Positions 8,411 to 17,860 are shown, counted from the first letter of the stretch. The stretch is DNA of 64,000 nucleotides from Paenibacillus yonginensis (GCF_001685395.1 NZ_CP014167.1:1431501-1495500); one strand, 5' to 3'. The notes: generated by a model from the letters alone, not told the origin. A program made the numbers and translations.

Positions 8411-9368
8411 ACCCTTACTCGAAATCAAACATCTGAAGAAATATTTTCCGATCAAGCAAGGGCTGCTGAACAGGACGGTTGCCAATGTTAAAGCGGTGGA
8501 TGACATCAGCTTGTCCATCGGCCGGGGGGAAACGTTCGGCCTGGTAGGCGAGTCCGGCAGCGGCAAAAGCACCGTCGGCAAAAGCATCGTACGGCTGACC
8601 GAGAAGACAAGCGGCGATATTTTGTTTAAAGGACAGGACATTTACGGCCTGTCCGGCGAAAATTTGCGGAAGATCAGACCGCAGATGCAGCTGATTTTCC
8701 AAGATCCGTACAGTTCCTTGAATCCCCGCGTACGTGTCGGCGATGCCATCGGGGAGGCCCTGCTGGATCATGGGCTTGCTCCTAAGAACGAAGTCCGGGA
8801 CCGGGTGAAGGAAGTGCTGGGACTGTGCGGGCTTTCATCCTATCATATCGACCGGTTCCCGCATGAGTTCTCCGGCGGGCAGCGTCAGCGGATCGGCATC
8901 GCCCGGGCTTTAATTCTGAATCCGGATCTGATTATCGCAGATGAGCCGGTGTCGGCACTGGATGTATCCATTCAGGCCCAGATCATCAACCTGTTCCGAA
9001 AGCTTCAGGACGACCGCGGCTTGACTTATTTGTTTATTTCCCATGATCTCAGCGTAGTCGAACATCTTTGCACCCGCATCGGGGTGATGTATCTTGGCAC
9101 GATGATGGAAACGGGCTCGCGGGATGAGTTGTTCAAGAACCCGCTGCACCCTTACACCAAAGCGCTTCTCTCGGCGGTACCGGTTCCGATTCCGAAGCTG
9201 AAGCGAGAGCGGATCGTACTGAAGGGGGATATTCCAAGCCCTGTTAATCCGCCTTCCGGCTGCAAGTTCCATACCCGTTGTCCATTTGCCGTCGAGCGCT
9301 GCAAATCCGAGGTTCCGGAATTCCGGAATATGGGCAGTGACCATTTTGTAGCTTGTCATTTGGTCTAA
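8403..9368 (+). CDS. Peptide ABC transporter ATPase (DppF/OppF type)
   Basis: A 321-residue ATPase with Walker A GESGSGKS (about 48-55), Q-loop LIFQDPYSSLNPR, signature FSGGQRQR, Walker B LIIADEPVSALD and H-loop SHDLS. The C-terminus holds the shorter cysteine set CKFHTRCPFAVERC seen in DppF/OppF. The start ATG at 8403 lies inside the previous gene's end and follows AAGAGGAGG; an in-frame ATG 18 codons earlier lacks a ribosome site and adds residues unlike the family. It is the last gene of the operon, followed by a strong terminator. Confidence 0.93.
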   Translation: MSEPLLEIKHLKKYFPIKQGLLNRTVANVKAVDDISLSIGRGETFGLVGESGSGKSTVGKSIVRLTEKTSGDILFKGQDIYGLSGENLRKIRPQMQLIFQDPYSSLNPRVRVGDAIGEALLDHGLAPKNEVRDRVKEVLGLCGLSSYHIDRFPHEFSGGQRQRIGIARALILNPDLIIADEPVSALDVSIQAQIINLFRKLQDDRGLTYLFISHDLSVVEHLCTRIGVMYLGTMMETGSRDELFKNPLHPYTKALLSAVPVPIPKLKRERIVLKGDIPSPVNPPSGCKFHTRCPFAVERCKSEVPEFRNMGSDHFVACHLV

Positions 9369-9429
9369 TCGGCTAACGATAATGAAAAGGTTGATTTGAA
9401 ATAAATAAAATTCAAATAGATGATGAAGC

Positions 9430-9468
9430 AATAAACGCGCCCCTTTCTGGGCGCGTTTATTTTGCAGT
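9430..9468 (+). terminator. Bidirectional terminator after the peptide transporter operon
   Basis: A perfect 13-base-pair stem (9430-9442 with 9449-9461) with a 6-base loop. T-rich sequence stands on the plus side, and the matching A-rich flank makes it usable for the convergent gene on the minus strand. Confidence 0.9.
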
Positions 9469-9508
9469 TGTGCATTTACGGAGCTATAGAATCTATTCGG
9501 CCAAGCTG

Positions 9509-10096
9509 CTAATCCTCATCCGGGGTAGTATCCGAAGCCATATCCTCATAGCTGTCCACGTTTCGTTTGGCGGACATGGCAGGCGAATCGGAATTGCCAT
9601 AGCTCTCCACGGTTTTCCAGGCGCTGGCGTCATCGAACCGTCCGGCATTTTGCTGGCGGTGTTCACCGGCTCCGGTGGGCGGCAAAGTCATGACTTCTTC
9701 TTCGATAGGCCGAGTGTCGGGAACCTGCTGCTGCGGCGAATTTTCAACCGAATAGGTCGTGTAAGGCAGGGCTTCCAGACGCTCGTACGGAATCGGTTCC
9801 CCGGTCGTTACATCGATGCCGTATTCGCCGGTTTCCATTCGCTGCAGCGCTTCATTGACCTGATCCAGCTGCTGCTGGAGGTTCTCGTCCACTGCCAGAT
9901 CACGGCTTCGCTCAAAGGTTTCTGTTCCTTCATCCGCCGGATGGTTATCAGCCGTACTTAAATCGCCTGTTGACATTCTGAGCGATTCATCGAGCCCAGG
10001 CCCTCCATCTTCTTTGAAATGATTCTCCAAATCCTCTTTCATTTCTAGCAATATATGCTTCAGCTTATCCAGCTGGGATGGGGTTAAGTGCTTCAT
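9509..10096 (-). CDS. yteA: YteA-family DksA/TraR-like protein
   Basis: A 195-residue protein. The N-terminal part (MKHLTPSQLDKLKHILLEMK) is a helix-rich region, followed by STADNHPADEGTETFERSRD and the DksA/TraR-like segment GEYGIDVTTGEPIPYERLEALP (about 98-119, central part YGIDVTTGEPIPYERLEALP). The four zinc cysteines of DksA are absent, but the same is true of YteA proteins, so this is a family trait. An SPxxxxE-poor acidic tail follows. The function is unknown; DksA relatives bind RNA polymerase, and YteA is often linked to sporulation-stage expression. The start was moved nine codons inward to an ATG that follows GGAGGAGG at 6-8 bases. Confidence 0.8.
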   Translation of the reverse strand: MKHLTPSQLDKLKHILLEMKEDLENHFKEDGGPGLDESLRMSTGDLSTADNHPADEGTETFERSRDLAVDENLQQQLDQVNEALQRMETGEYGIDVTTGEPIPYERLEALPYTTYSVENSPQQQVPDTRPIEEEVMTLPPTGAGEHRQQNAGRFDDASAWKTVESYGNSDSPAMSAKRNVDSYEDMASDTTPDED

Positions 10097-10150
10097 GTCG
10101 GTTCCTCCTCCGAATAAGGTCATCTGTTATTTACCCGGAACAAGGGGAGG

Positions 10151-10179
10151 GTGACGCAAATCCTCATTTCAGCTACAAT
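10151..10179 (+). promoter_or_regulatory. Probable SigA promoter of the MFS gene
   Basis: GTGACG at 10151-10156 and TACAAT at 10174-10179 with a 17-base spacer. It stands 57 bases before the MFS start codon. Confidence 0.5.
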
Positions 10180-10235
10180 GAGGGGAGCGGTTTTGTTTGC
10201 GTTTTCAAACATTTGCAGAAGAGGGAGATTTTCAG

Positions 10236-11474
10236 ATGAAAAGGTTGATCTGGATCAGCGGATGGTCTTATTTGCTGATCGGCCTGGCCCATGTCATTAT
10301 CGGCTCGATTATGCCGGTGCTGCTGGAGCATTATGACCAGGATTACAGTGCGGGAGGAACGTTGATCTTCGCCCAGTTTGCCGGGTTCCTGGTGGGAGTG
10401 CTGATCTCTCCTTGGCTGATTTCAAAGCTGGGGAAGAGGACGGGACTGCTAGTGGCTTTGAGCGTTCTGGGCGCAGCTGAGCTGCTGTATACGCTGCTTC
10501 CGTCTTGGAAGCTAATGTATGTCATCGGGGCGTTTGCAGGGTTTGGTTTCGGAATGATCGAAGCGGTGATCGGCACGCTGATGATTGCTGCGGCTAAAGA
10601 GAAGGCGGCTATGGCCATGAGCCGGATTGAGGTGGCTTTTGGCGTTGGTGCCCTGCTGATGCCGTTATTATCGGGCTGGCTAATCCGCTCGGGAGCCTGG
10701 CGTTATGGTTTTCTCGTGATTTCGTTATTTGCGGCCGTCATGCTGATCACCTGGATGCGAACCCGATTTGGTGAATTGGATCAGGTGATGAAGGAACGTC
10801 CAGTCCGCTTCGCCGGAGACACAGAGCAACTGAGCCAGCATCTGCCCAAGCCCAAGCCGGAGAGGTGGACCCGGCATTATACGAGGGCCCACGGTATGCT
10901 GCTGGCTGTGTTTATTTTATTTTTCTTTATTTATGTTGGAATCGAAATGGGATTTGTTAACTTTCTGCCGTCGATGCTGGTTGAACGAAGCGGTGCTGCG
11001 GAAGCGACGGCGGCTTACGGCGTAACGGTATTCTGGCTGGCTATGTCGGTCGGAAGAATGTATGCCGGAGTATTGGCTCAGAAGATTGGTTTTGCGAAGT
11101 ACATCATTTTCGGACTTTTTTTCTCTTTGCTGTTTCTGAGTTTGTTTAATCTGGTGGATCATTTTCTAATGTTTCTGCTGGCTGTCCTGTTCGTCGGGCT
11201 GTTTCTGTCGGGGGTGTTCTCGATCGCCTTGGTTTATGCTACAACTTTGCTGCCGGGCAGTGAAGAGACCACCCCAAGCCTGCTGATTGCGGCGGGCGGC
11301 ATAGGCGGAGCCGTGCTGCCGCTTCTGCTTGGCCGCAGCATGGACCACCTTGGAGCGGCGCCAACAGGCTGGCTCCTGGCTGGTGTATTGGCGCTGCTGC
11401 TGGCGCTCGGCTTGATCATTGCCGGTGCCGAGAGGGTCCGGCGCCATCAACAAAGCCTTGAAGCGGCTCGATAA
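10236..11474 (+). CDS. MFS family transporter
   Basis: A 412-residue membrane protein with about 12 hydrophobic helices in two groups, split near residue 190-220 by a charged loop (RFAGDTEQLSQHLPKPKPERW). The loop between helices 2 and 3 has WLISKLGKRTGLL, the MFS GxLxDrxGrr-type motif. The glycine- and alanine-rich membrane helices and overall order resemble the fucose-permease-like group of MFS proteins. Substrate and direction cannot be read from sequence. The start ATG at 10236 follows GAGGGAGA; a more upstream ATG at 10197 has no ribosome site. It stands alone between its own promoter and a strong terminator. Confidence 0.85.
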   Translation: MKRLIWISGWSYLLIGLAHVIIGSIMPVLLEHYDQDYSAGGTLIFAQFAGFLVGVLISPWLISKLGKRTGLLVALSVLGAAELLYTLLPSWKLMYVIGAFAGFGFGMIEAVIGTLMIAAAKEKAAMAMSRIEVAFGVGALLMPLLSGWLIRSGAWRYGFLVISLFAAVMLITWMRTRFGELDQVMKERPVRFAGDTEQLSQHLPKPKPERWTRHYTRAHGMLLAVFILFFFIYVGIEMGFVNFLPSMLVERSGAAEATAAYGVTVFWLAMSVGRMYAGVLAQKIGFAKYIIFGLFFSLLFLSLFNLVDHFLMFLLAVLFVGLFLSGVFSIALVYATTLLPGSEETTPSLLIAAGGIGGAVLPLLLGRSMDHLGAAPTGWLLAGVLALLLALGLIIAGAERVRRHQQSLEAAR

Positions 11475-11513
11475 CCGATCAGATAGAAGGCTGAACCATA
11501 AACGGAACAACAA

Positions 11514-11556
11514 AACAAGTGGACCTCTTCGCAAGAAGAGGTCCGCTTGTTTATTT
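11514..11556 (+). terminator. Bidirectional terminator between MFS and aminopeptidase genes
   Basis: A 17-base-pair stem (11514-11530 with 11535-11551, one G-T pair) with a GCAA tetraloop, flanked by A-rich and T-rich sequence on opposite sides. It serves two convergent genes. Confidence 0.9.
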
Positions 11557-11582
11557 GCGAGCAGGGCAGGGAATATGAACGA

Positions 11583-12815
11583 TTAAATCGCCCAGCTGCC
11601 TTGCTTGAAGATTTGAATTTCTGTGCCGTCTTCAGTGACGCCGAAAATATCCATTTCACCGGAGCCGACCATAAAGTCCACATGGGTAATGCTGGTGTTC
11701 AAGCCGCTTTGCTCCAGCTGCTCCTGGGTCATTTCCTTGCCGCCTTTCAGGTTAAAGGCATAAGCGCTGCCGATGGCCAAGTGGTTGGAAGCATTTTCGT
11801 CAAACAAAGTGTTATAGAACAGAATGTTGGATTCGGAAATCGGAGAATTGTGAGGCACAAGCGCCACTTCGCCGAGATAATGTGCGCCTTCATCCAGGGA
11901 AACGAGCTGCTTAAGCACCTCTTCGCCTTGTTTGGCGGATACGTCCGTAATCCGTCCATTCTCGAAGGTAATCGTAAATTCGTCAATGATGTTGCCGCTG
12001 TAGCTGAGCGGCTTTGTGCTGGACACTTTACCGTTAACACCGGTTTTGAGCGGTGCTGTAAAGACCTCTTCCGTGGGCAGGTTAGCCAGGAAGGTGTGGC
12101 CGTTCTGATTGATGCTGTCAGCCGCAACCCATAGATGCCCTTCCGGCAGTTCAATGGTCAAATCGGTCCCTGGCGCTATGTAGTGCAGCTTTTTGAATTT
12201 CTTCTCGTTTAAGTAATCGGATTTCTCATTGAGCGTCCGGATATGGTTGTCCCAAGCTTCGAAGGTATCTTCGCGATCAATGCGGGTGGTATGGAAAATC
12301 GCATCCCACAATTTATCGATCTGCTCGGATTCCGGTACGTCCGGGAACACCTTGGCGGCCCATGCTTTAGAAGGAACCGCTACGATGGACCAGCTGAACT
12401 TGTCAGCCTGCTGATACTGGCGGTATTTGCTCATCGCTTTGCCGGTTACTTTCTGCAGGTTGGTAATCCGTTCATGACTAACGCCTTTAAGCAGGTCCGG
12501 ATCGGAAGAAATGACATGCAGAACGGCTGCGCCATTCTCTACGAGTTCCAGCATTTCTCCCGCGTACCACTTAGGCTCATCCAGGAAGGATTCATCAGCG
12601 GCCATATCGTATCTCAGGCGGGTAACGGTGTCGTCGTTCCAGTTGACTTTCACGAGGCGCGCGCCTCTTTCATAAGCTTTCTTGACGATCAGGCGGACCA
12701 GCTCCGCGGAGTCAATCGCAGCATTTACGACTAGCGTTTGGCCAGGCTGAACGTTAACGCCAACCTTTACGGCGAGTTCGGCGTATTTCTCTAATTTCTG
12801 CAAAAAATCTGACAT
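11583..12815 (-). CDS. M29 family aminopeptidase (PepS/AmpS type)
   Basis: A 410-residue cytoplasmic metallopeptidase. The N-terminal domain starts LEKYAELAVKVGVNVQPGQ, a family hallmark. The metal-binding C-terminal half shows LPTEEVFTAP (about 248-257), GEVALVPHNSPI (about 317-328), FYNTLFDENASNHLAIGSAY (H and Y ligands, about 334-353) and HVDFMVGS with the His-x-Asp pair (about 379-386). These are the residues that hold two metal ions in M29 enzymes. It removes N-terminal residues from peptides, probably those brought in by transporters such as the one upstream. Length is normal. The start follows GGAGGAC. It has its own promoter just behind the padR stop. Confidence 0.92.
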   Translation of the reverse strand: MSDFLQKLEKYAELAVKVGVNVQPGQTLVVNAAIDSAELVRLIVKKAYERGARLVKVNWNDDTVTRLRYDMAADESFLDEPKWYAGEMLELVENGAAVLHVISSDPDLLKGVSHERITNLQKVTGKAMSKYRQYQQADKFSWSIVAVPSKAWAAKVFPDVPESEQIDKLWDAIFHTTRIDREDTFEAWDNHIRTLNEKSDYLNEKKFKKLHYIAPGTDLTIELPEGHLWVAADSINQNGHTFLANLPTEEVFTAPLKTGVNGKVSSTKPLSYSGNIIDEFTITFENGRITDVSAKQGEEVLKQLVSLDEGAHYLGEVALVPHNSPISESNILFYNTLFDENASNHLAIGSAYAFNLKGGKEMTQEQLEQSGLNTSITHVDFMVGSGEMDIFGVTEDGTEIQIFKQGSWAI

Positions 12816-12853
12816 GTCGTTTGTCCTCCATTCACCAAATAACTACCCTTCCT

Positions 12854-12882
12854 ATTGTACAGGAAATGTATATAGATTCCAA
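12854..12882 (-). promoter_or_regulatory. SigA-type promoter of the aminopeptidase gene
   Basis: Read on the minus strand: TTGGAA (12882-12877), a 17-base spacer and TACAAT (12859-12854). It begins 2 bases after the end of padR, so the aminopeptidase can be expressed apart from that gene. Confidence 0.65.
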
Positions 12883-12884
12883 AA

Positions 12885-13433
12885 TTAATTCGTATCGGCC
12901 GGGTCCAGAAGGCTGAGCACCCAATTGCACCACTTGATTTCTTCCTCTTCCATTTTGAGCTTGCGATTATGAACAATATAACGCCCAAACTGAAGCTCTC
13001 CGAATTCGGGGACTCTACCGCCGGACTCTTCAATAATACTTGCGATTTTGGCCTTACGGGTTTCACTGGTTGTTTGGTAGTAAGCGATTCGATCATGAAA
13101 CAGGCGTTTAGCTGTTGAAAGCTCGGATAAGGAAAGAGCGTAAGCCTTAATCAGAAATTCATCCCGCGCAACAGGCAGAGCCGGAGATTTGGACGTCCAG
13201 TTCTTCAAAGTTTGCCGTCCTGAATCGGTAATATGGTAGATTTTTTTGTTGGGTTTTCCGGTTTGTTCCACGTTTTCAGATGTCAACAAAGCCTGTTCTT
13301 CAAGTTTAGCCAGAAGCGGGTAAATTTGACTATGCTTGGCCTGCCAGAACACTTCCATCATTTTGGCGAGTTCATAACCTGAGCAGGGCTTTCTAACCAA
13401 CATGGCGAGCAGAGCATAACTAAGACCATTCAT
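12885..13433 (-). CDS. PadR family transcriptional regulator with C-terminal VirA-type domain
   Basis: A 182-residue protein. The winged helix starts at residue 1 (LSYALLAMLVRKPCSGYELAK) and includes HSQIYPLLAKLEEQALL (about 34-50), the PadR recognition helix region. The C-terminal half is the alpha-helical Vir_act_alpha_C type dimerisation domain (AKRLFHDRIAYYQ). PadR proteins repress genes until a small molecule or drug binds. Targets are not obvious: downstream is an aminopeptidase with its own promoter, and the divergent neighbour is a hybrid sensor kinase. The ribosome site is GGGAG. Confidence 0.85.
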   Translation of the reverse strand: MNGLSYALLAMLVRKPCSGYELAKMMEVFWQAKHSQIYPLLAKLEEQALLTSENVEQTGKPNKKIYHITDSGRQTLKNWTSKSPALPVARDEFLIKAYALSLSELSTAKRLFHDRIAYYQTTSETRKAKIASIIEESGGRVPEFGELQFGRYIVHNRKLKMEEEEIKWCNWVLSLLDPADTN

Positions 13434-13595
13434 GAAAGAAAAACTCCCTTTCTTTTAGTAAAAACAAATGCCTGCTTGTACAAAAAATGATAGTATAAAG
13501 CGAGACATATCTTAAAATTACCACACAAATCTCCTTTTATGTGAGATAAATAAGCTTTTTCAATAAAAATTCATTTCAGAGAGGTTGTCCCGGGT

Positions 13596-16364
13596 TTGCG
13601 ACAGAAAGTATGGAATATTCGCGGCAAAATACTACTCGGTTTCATCTTGATCATTGTTTTCCTCGGCGTCCTCCTGCTGGCGGTTGCCTCAAGGCTGGAC
13701 GATCTGCAGACAGAGACGGCTTATATCAGCAATCATGATATAGAGGTGCAGAATGAGACCCACATTATCGAGAAGCTGGTGCTGGATATGGAAACGGCCC
13801 AGAGAGGTTATATTCTTACCGGCGTTGAATCCTATCTTGAGCCATATAATAATGCTCATACTTCCTGGAAGGAAGCCTCGGGAAAGTTAAGCGAGCTGAT
13901 TGTGGGCGATTCCCGTCAAAGCGAGCGCCTGGCCAAAATTGATCAGTCCATCTCTACCTGGATTGAAACGGCAGGAGACGTATCTATCGAATATAAACGA
14001 AGCTACAACCAGGCTGAACTGGACAAGTTCTTCAAGAACGATCCAGGCAAACCGATCATCGATCAGATTCGCCAGGACTTCGAGGATTTTCGCACCTATG
14101 AAAGAAATGCGACCCAGCAGCGTGTAGAAACGCTTGAGACGGGGAACCGGAAGCTGATCGGCTATATTTTCCTGCTTTGGCTGGCAGTAACGGCAATTGC
14201 GCTTATTACGGCGATTACGATCTCTAGTAATATTGTTAAGATTATTACACAGGTTACGCGGGCGATCCGCCAGATCAGTACCGGCGGCAATTTGTCAAGC
14301 CGGATCAAGGTTCGAACCAAAGATGAAATTCAGGCTCTGGCCCAGACCACCAATGAGCTGTTAAGCAGGATAGAGCAGGAGAACTGGCAGAAAGAGCAAT
14401 TGAAGGAGATGGCATTAAGTCTGCAAAATAAATCGTCCGCCGAGGAACTCGGCCAAGTGCTTCTGCAGAAGCTGGCAGAACTGCTCGGGCTGCCGGCCGC
14501 GGCTTTGTATCTCACATCAAAAGACGAAAGTCGTCTTGTCCGGACAGCTTCTTATAATCTTACGAAGGAACAGACGTCCGAGTTTCAATTTGGTGAGGGT
14601 CTTGTCGGACAATGTGCATTAAGCAGAAGCCGGGTTCAGGTCGATCATGTTCCTTCGGATATTCTTAACATCCAATCGGGGTTTGGGACGGTGGTGCCCG
14701 TGCATCTGGCTGCTGTGCCGGTCACGTTTGAAGATCAGATCATAGCTGTGCTGGAGTATGGAACGATGGAGGAGCTGACAGCGGACCAACAGCAATTTCT
14801 AAGCGAACTGCTGAACACGGTCGGGGCCTCCATTCATGCTACAACTACCCGGCTTGAGCTTGATTATCTGTACAAGGAATCCCAGGCTGTCAACGAAGAG
14901 CTTCAGGTGCAGACAGAAGAGCTGCAGTCCCAGGCGGAAGAGCTTCAGACCCAAACCGAAGAATTAACGATGCAGGCCGAAGAACTGCAGAATTTGAACG
15001 AGCGTTTGGAATCGCAGAAGACAGTGGCGGAGTATTCGGCCAGAGAGCTTGAGAAGTTTGCCAAAGAACTGGAGACCAGCTCCAATTTCAAATCGGAATT
15101 TCTGGCCAATATGTCGCATGAGCTTCGAACACCACTGAACAGCATGCTGATCTTGTCCCAGATCCTAGCCGAGAATCAAGGCGGCAATCTTTCGAAGGGG
15201 GAGCAAAATTATGCTTCAGTCATTCATTCCTCCGGGCAGGATCTGCTCTTGTTGATTAACGATATTTTGGATCTGTCCAAGGTGGAAGCCGGGCAGATGG
15301 ACCTGGAGATGCTGGATGTTTCAGTCAAGGAAATAGCCGAATCGATGCAGGTGCAGTTTGAGAACACGGCCAAGCAGAAGAACCTGGCCTTCTCTGTCCA
15401 TTTGGCTGAGAATGTACCGGAATTCGTCCACACCGATTCCTTGCGGGTTCAGCAAATACTAAAGAACCTGTTGTCCAATGCTTTTAAATTTACGGATGAA
15501 GGAGAGGTTTCGTTCACTATTGAACGGAGGGACGGCACGCACGTTCCGCAAATTGCGCCTCCTGTAGATCTGCTCGCTTTTGTTGTTCGCGACACGGGAA
15601 TCGGGATTCCGGAGGATAAGCAAGAGTCCATCTTTGAAGCTTTCCGTCAGGCGGAAGGCAGCACCTCCCGGCGTTATGGCGGGACAGGCTTAGGCCTGTC
15701 TATTTCCCTGCAGCTGGCCAAGCTGCTCGGCGGCGCTCTCCTTCTCGAAAGCCAGCCCGGCATCGGCAGCACGTTTACTTTCTATTTGCCGCTGAACGAA
15801 GAAGGGGCAGACGACCTGATCAAGCGGAGCCAGGCCAGCTTGTCCAAGCCTTATGAATCCTTGCAGGAGGCGCAGGCGGCCGCTGCTGTTGAGGAGAACG
15901 GCGAATCGGCATCCGAGCTGCACCCGGATGCTGTGCAAACCGAACTTTTCAAGAATAAAACCGTGCTCATTGTAGATGACGATATCCGAAACGTATATGC
16001 GCTGACCAGCTTTCTGGAGAAGCTGCAGATGAAGGTCCTTATTGCCCAGAACGGTTACGAAAGCCTGGACCTTGTATCCGGGGAGCAGGTGGACCTGGTG
16101 CTTATGGATATTATGATGCCGGAGATGGATGGGTATCAGGCGATCCGGGAAATCCGGTCGACCCTGGGCTTCACGGAGCTGCCGATTATTGCTTTGACGG
16201 CGAAAGCAATGAAAGAAGACCGCGAGAAATGTCTGGCTGCCGGGGCTTCCGATTATGTAAGCAAACCGCTTGATATTCATTACGTATTAGGTATTATGCA
16301 GTTCTGGTTGGAGAAAAATAATTCGCAGACAAACGATGAAACGAAGGAGTTGGAGAACAAATGA
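13596..16364 (+). CDS. Hybrid histidine kinase: CHASE3-HAMP-GAF-HisKA-HATPase-REC
   Basis: A 922-residue membrane sensor. Order: first helix (about 10-30), CHASE3 sensor domain outside the membrane (contains MDMETAQRGYILTGVESYL, core TAQRGYILTG), second helix (about 186-208), HAMP (about 209-262), GAF (about 275-420), a coiled coil of repeated EELQxQ units (about 425-490), HisKA with His508 in ANMSHELRTPLNS, an ATPase domain (NLLSNAFKFTDEG; DTGIGIPEDK; GGTGLGLS) and a receiver domain with Asp838 in LVLMDIMMPEMDGY. The build matches a class that feeds phosphorelays. The start is TTG with AGAGAGG about 12 bases ahead, weaker than usual. The stop overlaps the next start codon (ATGA), so the small following protein is translationally coupled. 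Confidence 0.9.
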   Translation: MRQKVWNIRGKILLGFILIIVFLGVLLLAVASRLDDLQTETAYISNHDIEVQNETHIIEKLVLDMETAQRGYILTGVESYLEPYNNAHTSWKEASGKLSELIVGDSRQSERLAKIDQSISTWIETAGDVSIEYKRSYNQAELDKFFKNDPGKPIIDQIRQDFEDFRTYERNATQQRVETLETGNRKLIGYIFLLWLAVTAIALITAITISSNIVKIITQVTRAIRQISTGGNLSSRIKVRTKDEIQALAQTTNELLSRIEQENWQKEQLKEMALSLQNKSSAEELGQVLLQKLAELLGLPAAALYLTSKDESRLVRTASYNLTKEQTSEFQFGEGLVGQCALSRSRVQVDHVPSDILNIQSGFGTVVPVHLAAVPVTFEDQIIAVLEYGTMEELTADQQQFLSELLNTVGASIHATTTRLELDYLYKESQAVNEELQVQTEELQSQAEELQTQTEELTMQAEELQNLNERLESQKTVAEYSARELEKFAKELETSSNFKSEFLANMSHELRTPLNSMLILSQILAENQGGNLSKGEQNYASVIHSSGQDLLLLINDILDLSKVEAGQMDLEMLDVSVKEIAESMQVQFENTAKQKNLAFSVHLAENVPEFVHTDSLRVQQILKNLLSNAFKFTDEGEVSFTIERRDGTHVPQIAPPVDLLAFVVRDTGIGIPEDKQESIFEAFRQAEGSTSRRYGGTGLGLSISLQLAKLLGGALLLESQPGIGSTFTFYLPLNEEGADDLIKRSQASLSKPYESLQEAQAAAAVEENGESASELHPDAVQTELFKNKTVLIVDDDIRNVYALTSFLEKLQMKVLIAQNGYESLDLVSGEQVDLVLMDIMMPEMDGYQAIREIRSTLGFTELPIIALTAKAMKEDREKCLAAGASDYVSKPLDIHYVLGIMQFWLEKNNSQTNDETKELENK

Positions 16365-16630
16365 ACATAATGATTAAGGAAGCTGAAATGAACAAAGATT
16401 CGGAAGGGGTGTTCCTGGGTAAAACCGTATTTGAAGTTGAAGGCCACACCCAGCCCTATGAAATAACGTTCCATAGCAAAAAAGGGACCGACTGGGATTA
16501 TAGTCTTCACTTCCATGCAGAGCCCGGAGAGGAAGAGAAGCTCCTTGCGGTTGATGCGTTTATTGAAGAAAGCGATGAGGCTTTCGACAACCTGCTGGAT
16601 GCCGCCCTGGATTCCAATCCCGAGCTGTAA
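16361..16630 (+). CDS. Small acidic protein coupled to the hybrid kinase, unknown function
   Basis: An 89-residue acidic protein. No signal peptide, membrane helix or named domain is seen. The middle part (VFEVEGHTQPYEITFHSKK, shown by EGHTQPYEITF) looks beta-rich and the C-terminus (FIEESDEAFDNLLDAALD) helical and acidic. The start overlaps the kinase stop as ATGA and has its own AAGGAG, which argues it is a real gene made together with the kinase. A role as partner or regulator of the kinase is inference from this coupling. Confidence 0.6.
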   Translation: MNIMIKEAEMNKDSEGVFLGKTVFEVEGHTQPYEITFHSKKGTDWDYSLHFHAEPGEEEKLLAVDAFIEESDEAFDNLLDAALDSNPEL

Positions 16631-16676
16631 CCGGCAGTGTTGCCTGGGCCTTGTTTGAGGACTGGGAGGAACAGGC

Positions 16677-17759
16677 ATGCCGCAGAATACTTTTTTTAAA
16701 GCGTCGCTTGGCATCATTATGGTGCTTACGATGATTTATCTGTTACATAAAGTCAGCTTTATATTTAATCCGATTGTTACATTCGTTTCCATCATGATCG
16801 TGCCGGTGAGCGTCTCCGTCTTTCTGTATTATTTGCTGCGCCCGATTGTACATCTGCTGGACAAACGCAAGGTCCACCGGGTGGCTTCGGTTCTGGTCAT
16901 TTATTTGGCGATCGGCCTTCTGCTGACCCTTTTTTTTCTGGTTATTTGGCCGCCGCTTCGCAATCAGATCCAGGAGTTCATTAACAACGTGCCGGCTTTG
17001 ATCAACGGGCTTACCATCCAGATGAACGAAATTCAGAAGAGCAAATATTTTTCGATGTTCGACAGCGATAATGCTCAGTTTACCAGCAAGGTAACGGAGT
17101 ACCTCAACGAGCTGCTCCAGACGATCAGCGGGTATCTGTCTCATTTCATTTCGTTCCTGAGCGGTTTCTTTATCGTTGTAGGTACCGTTCCTATCGTTCT
17201 GTATTACATGCTGAAAGAGGATGGAAAAATATCTCCCACCCTGGTGCGGATCATTCCGTCTAGATACCGCAAAGATGCCAAACATGTGACAGAGGAAATT
17301 GATAACGCGCTAAGCGGATTTATTGCCGGGCGAATTATCAGCTCTTTTCTGCTTGGGGTGTTAAGCTTCATCGGCTATATCATCATCGGGCTGCCTTATC
17401 CGCTGCTGCTGGCCATCATTTGTGCGATTTTCAACTTCATTCCTTATTTTGGCCCGCTGCTGGGGGCAATTCCCTGCGTAATCGTTGCTTTTACCGAATC
17501 GCCAAGCATGGTGCTTTGGGTGATTGTCGTTGTGTTTGTGGCCCAGCAAATCGAAGGGAATCTGATTGCCCCTTATGTATACGGCAGAACGATCAACATC
17601 CACCCGCTGACCACGGTAGTGCTGATCCTGATCGCCGGCGAGGTCGGCGGCATTCTGGGCATGCTGCTGGCCATTCCGCTTTACATGATTGTCAAAGTGA
17701 CTATTGTAAGAATCTATCGGATATTTCTGGCGGACAAAGTTGAAGAGTTTGTCGATTAA
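16677..17759 (+). CDS. AI-2E family (UPF0118/PerM) membrane protein
   Basis: A 360-residue membrane protein with helices near residues 10-50 and 65-90, a soluble segment (about 95-155) and four or more helices after 155. The C-terminal pattern IIGLPYPLLLAIICAIFNFIPYFGPLLGAIP and QQIEGNLIAPYVYG (about 291-304, Q-x-x-x-x-N-x-x-x-P) is diagnostic of the AI-2E family. Some members export autoinducer-2, others act as Na+/H+ antiporters, so the substrate here is not known. The start follows GGGAGG. It lies 46 bases after the small protein and may share the kinase transcript. Confidence 0.88.
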   Translation: MPQNTFFKASLGIIMVLTMIYLLHKVSFIFNPIVTFVSIMIVPVSVSVFLYYLLRPIVHLLDKRKVHRVASVLVIYLAIGLLLTLFFLVIWPPLRNQIQEFINNVPALINGLTIQMNEIQKSKYFSMFDSDNAQFTSKVTEYLNELLQTISGYLSHFISFLSGFFIVVGTVPIVLYYMLKEDGKISPTLVRIIPSRYRKDAKHVTEEIDNALSGFIAGRIISSFLLGVLSFIGYIIIGLPYPLLLAIICAIFNFIPYFGPLLGAIPCVIVAFTESPSMVLWVIVVVFVAQQIEGNLIAPYVYGRTINIHPLTTVVLILIAGEVGGILGMLLAIPLYMIVKVTIVRIYRIFLADKVEEFVD

Positions 17760-17860
17760 TGCCGCCTTTGCGCGGAAGTGACAGATGTCATATCGGTATC
17801 TTCCGGGGATAAGGGATGATGGAGTTATTCAAGTTCTCTATACTCCCGGGAGGCGATAAC

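Noticed and set aside
9509-10096. Loss of the zinc cysteines in the DksA/TraR-like protein
   Set aside because: YteA proteins of Bacillus also lack them, so this is normal for the subfamily.
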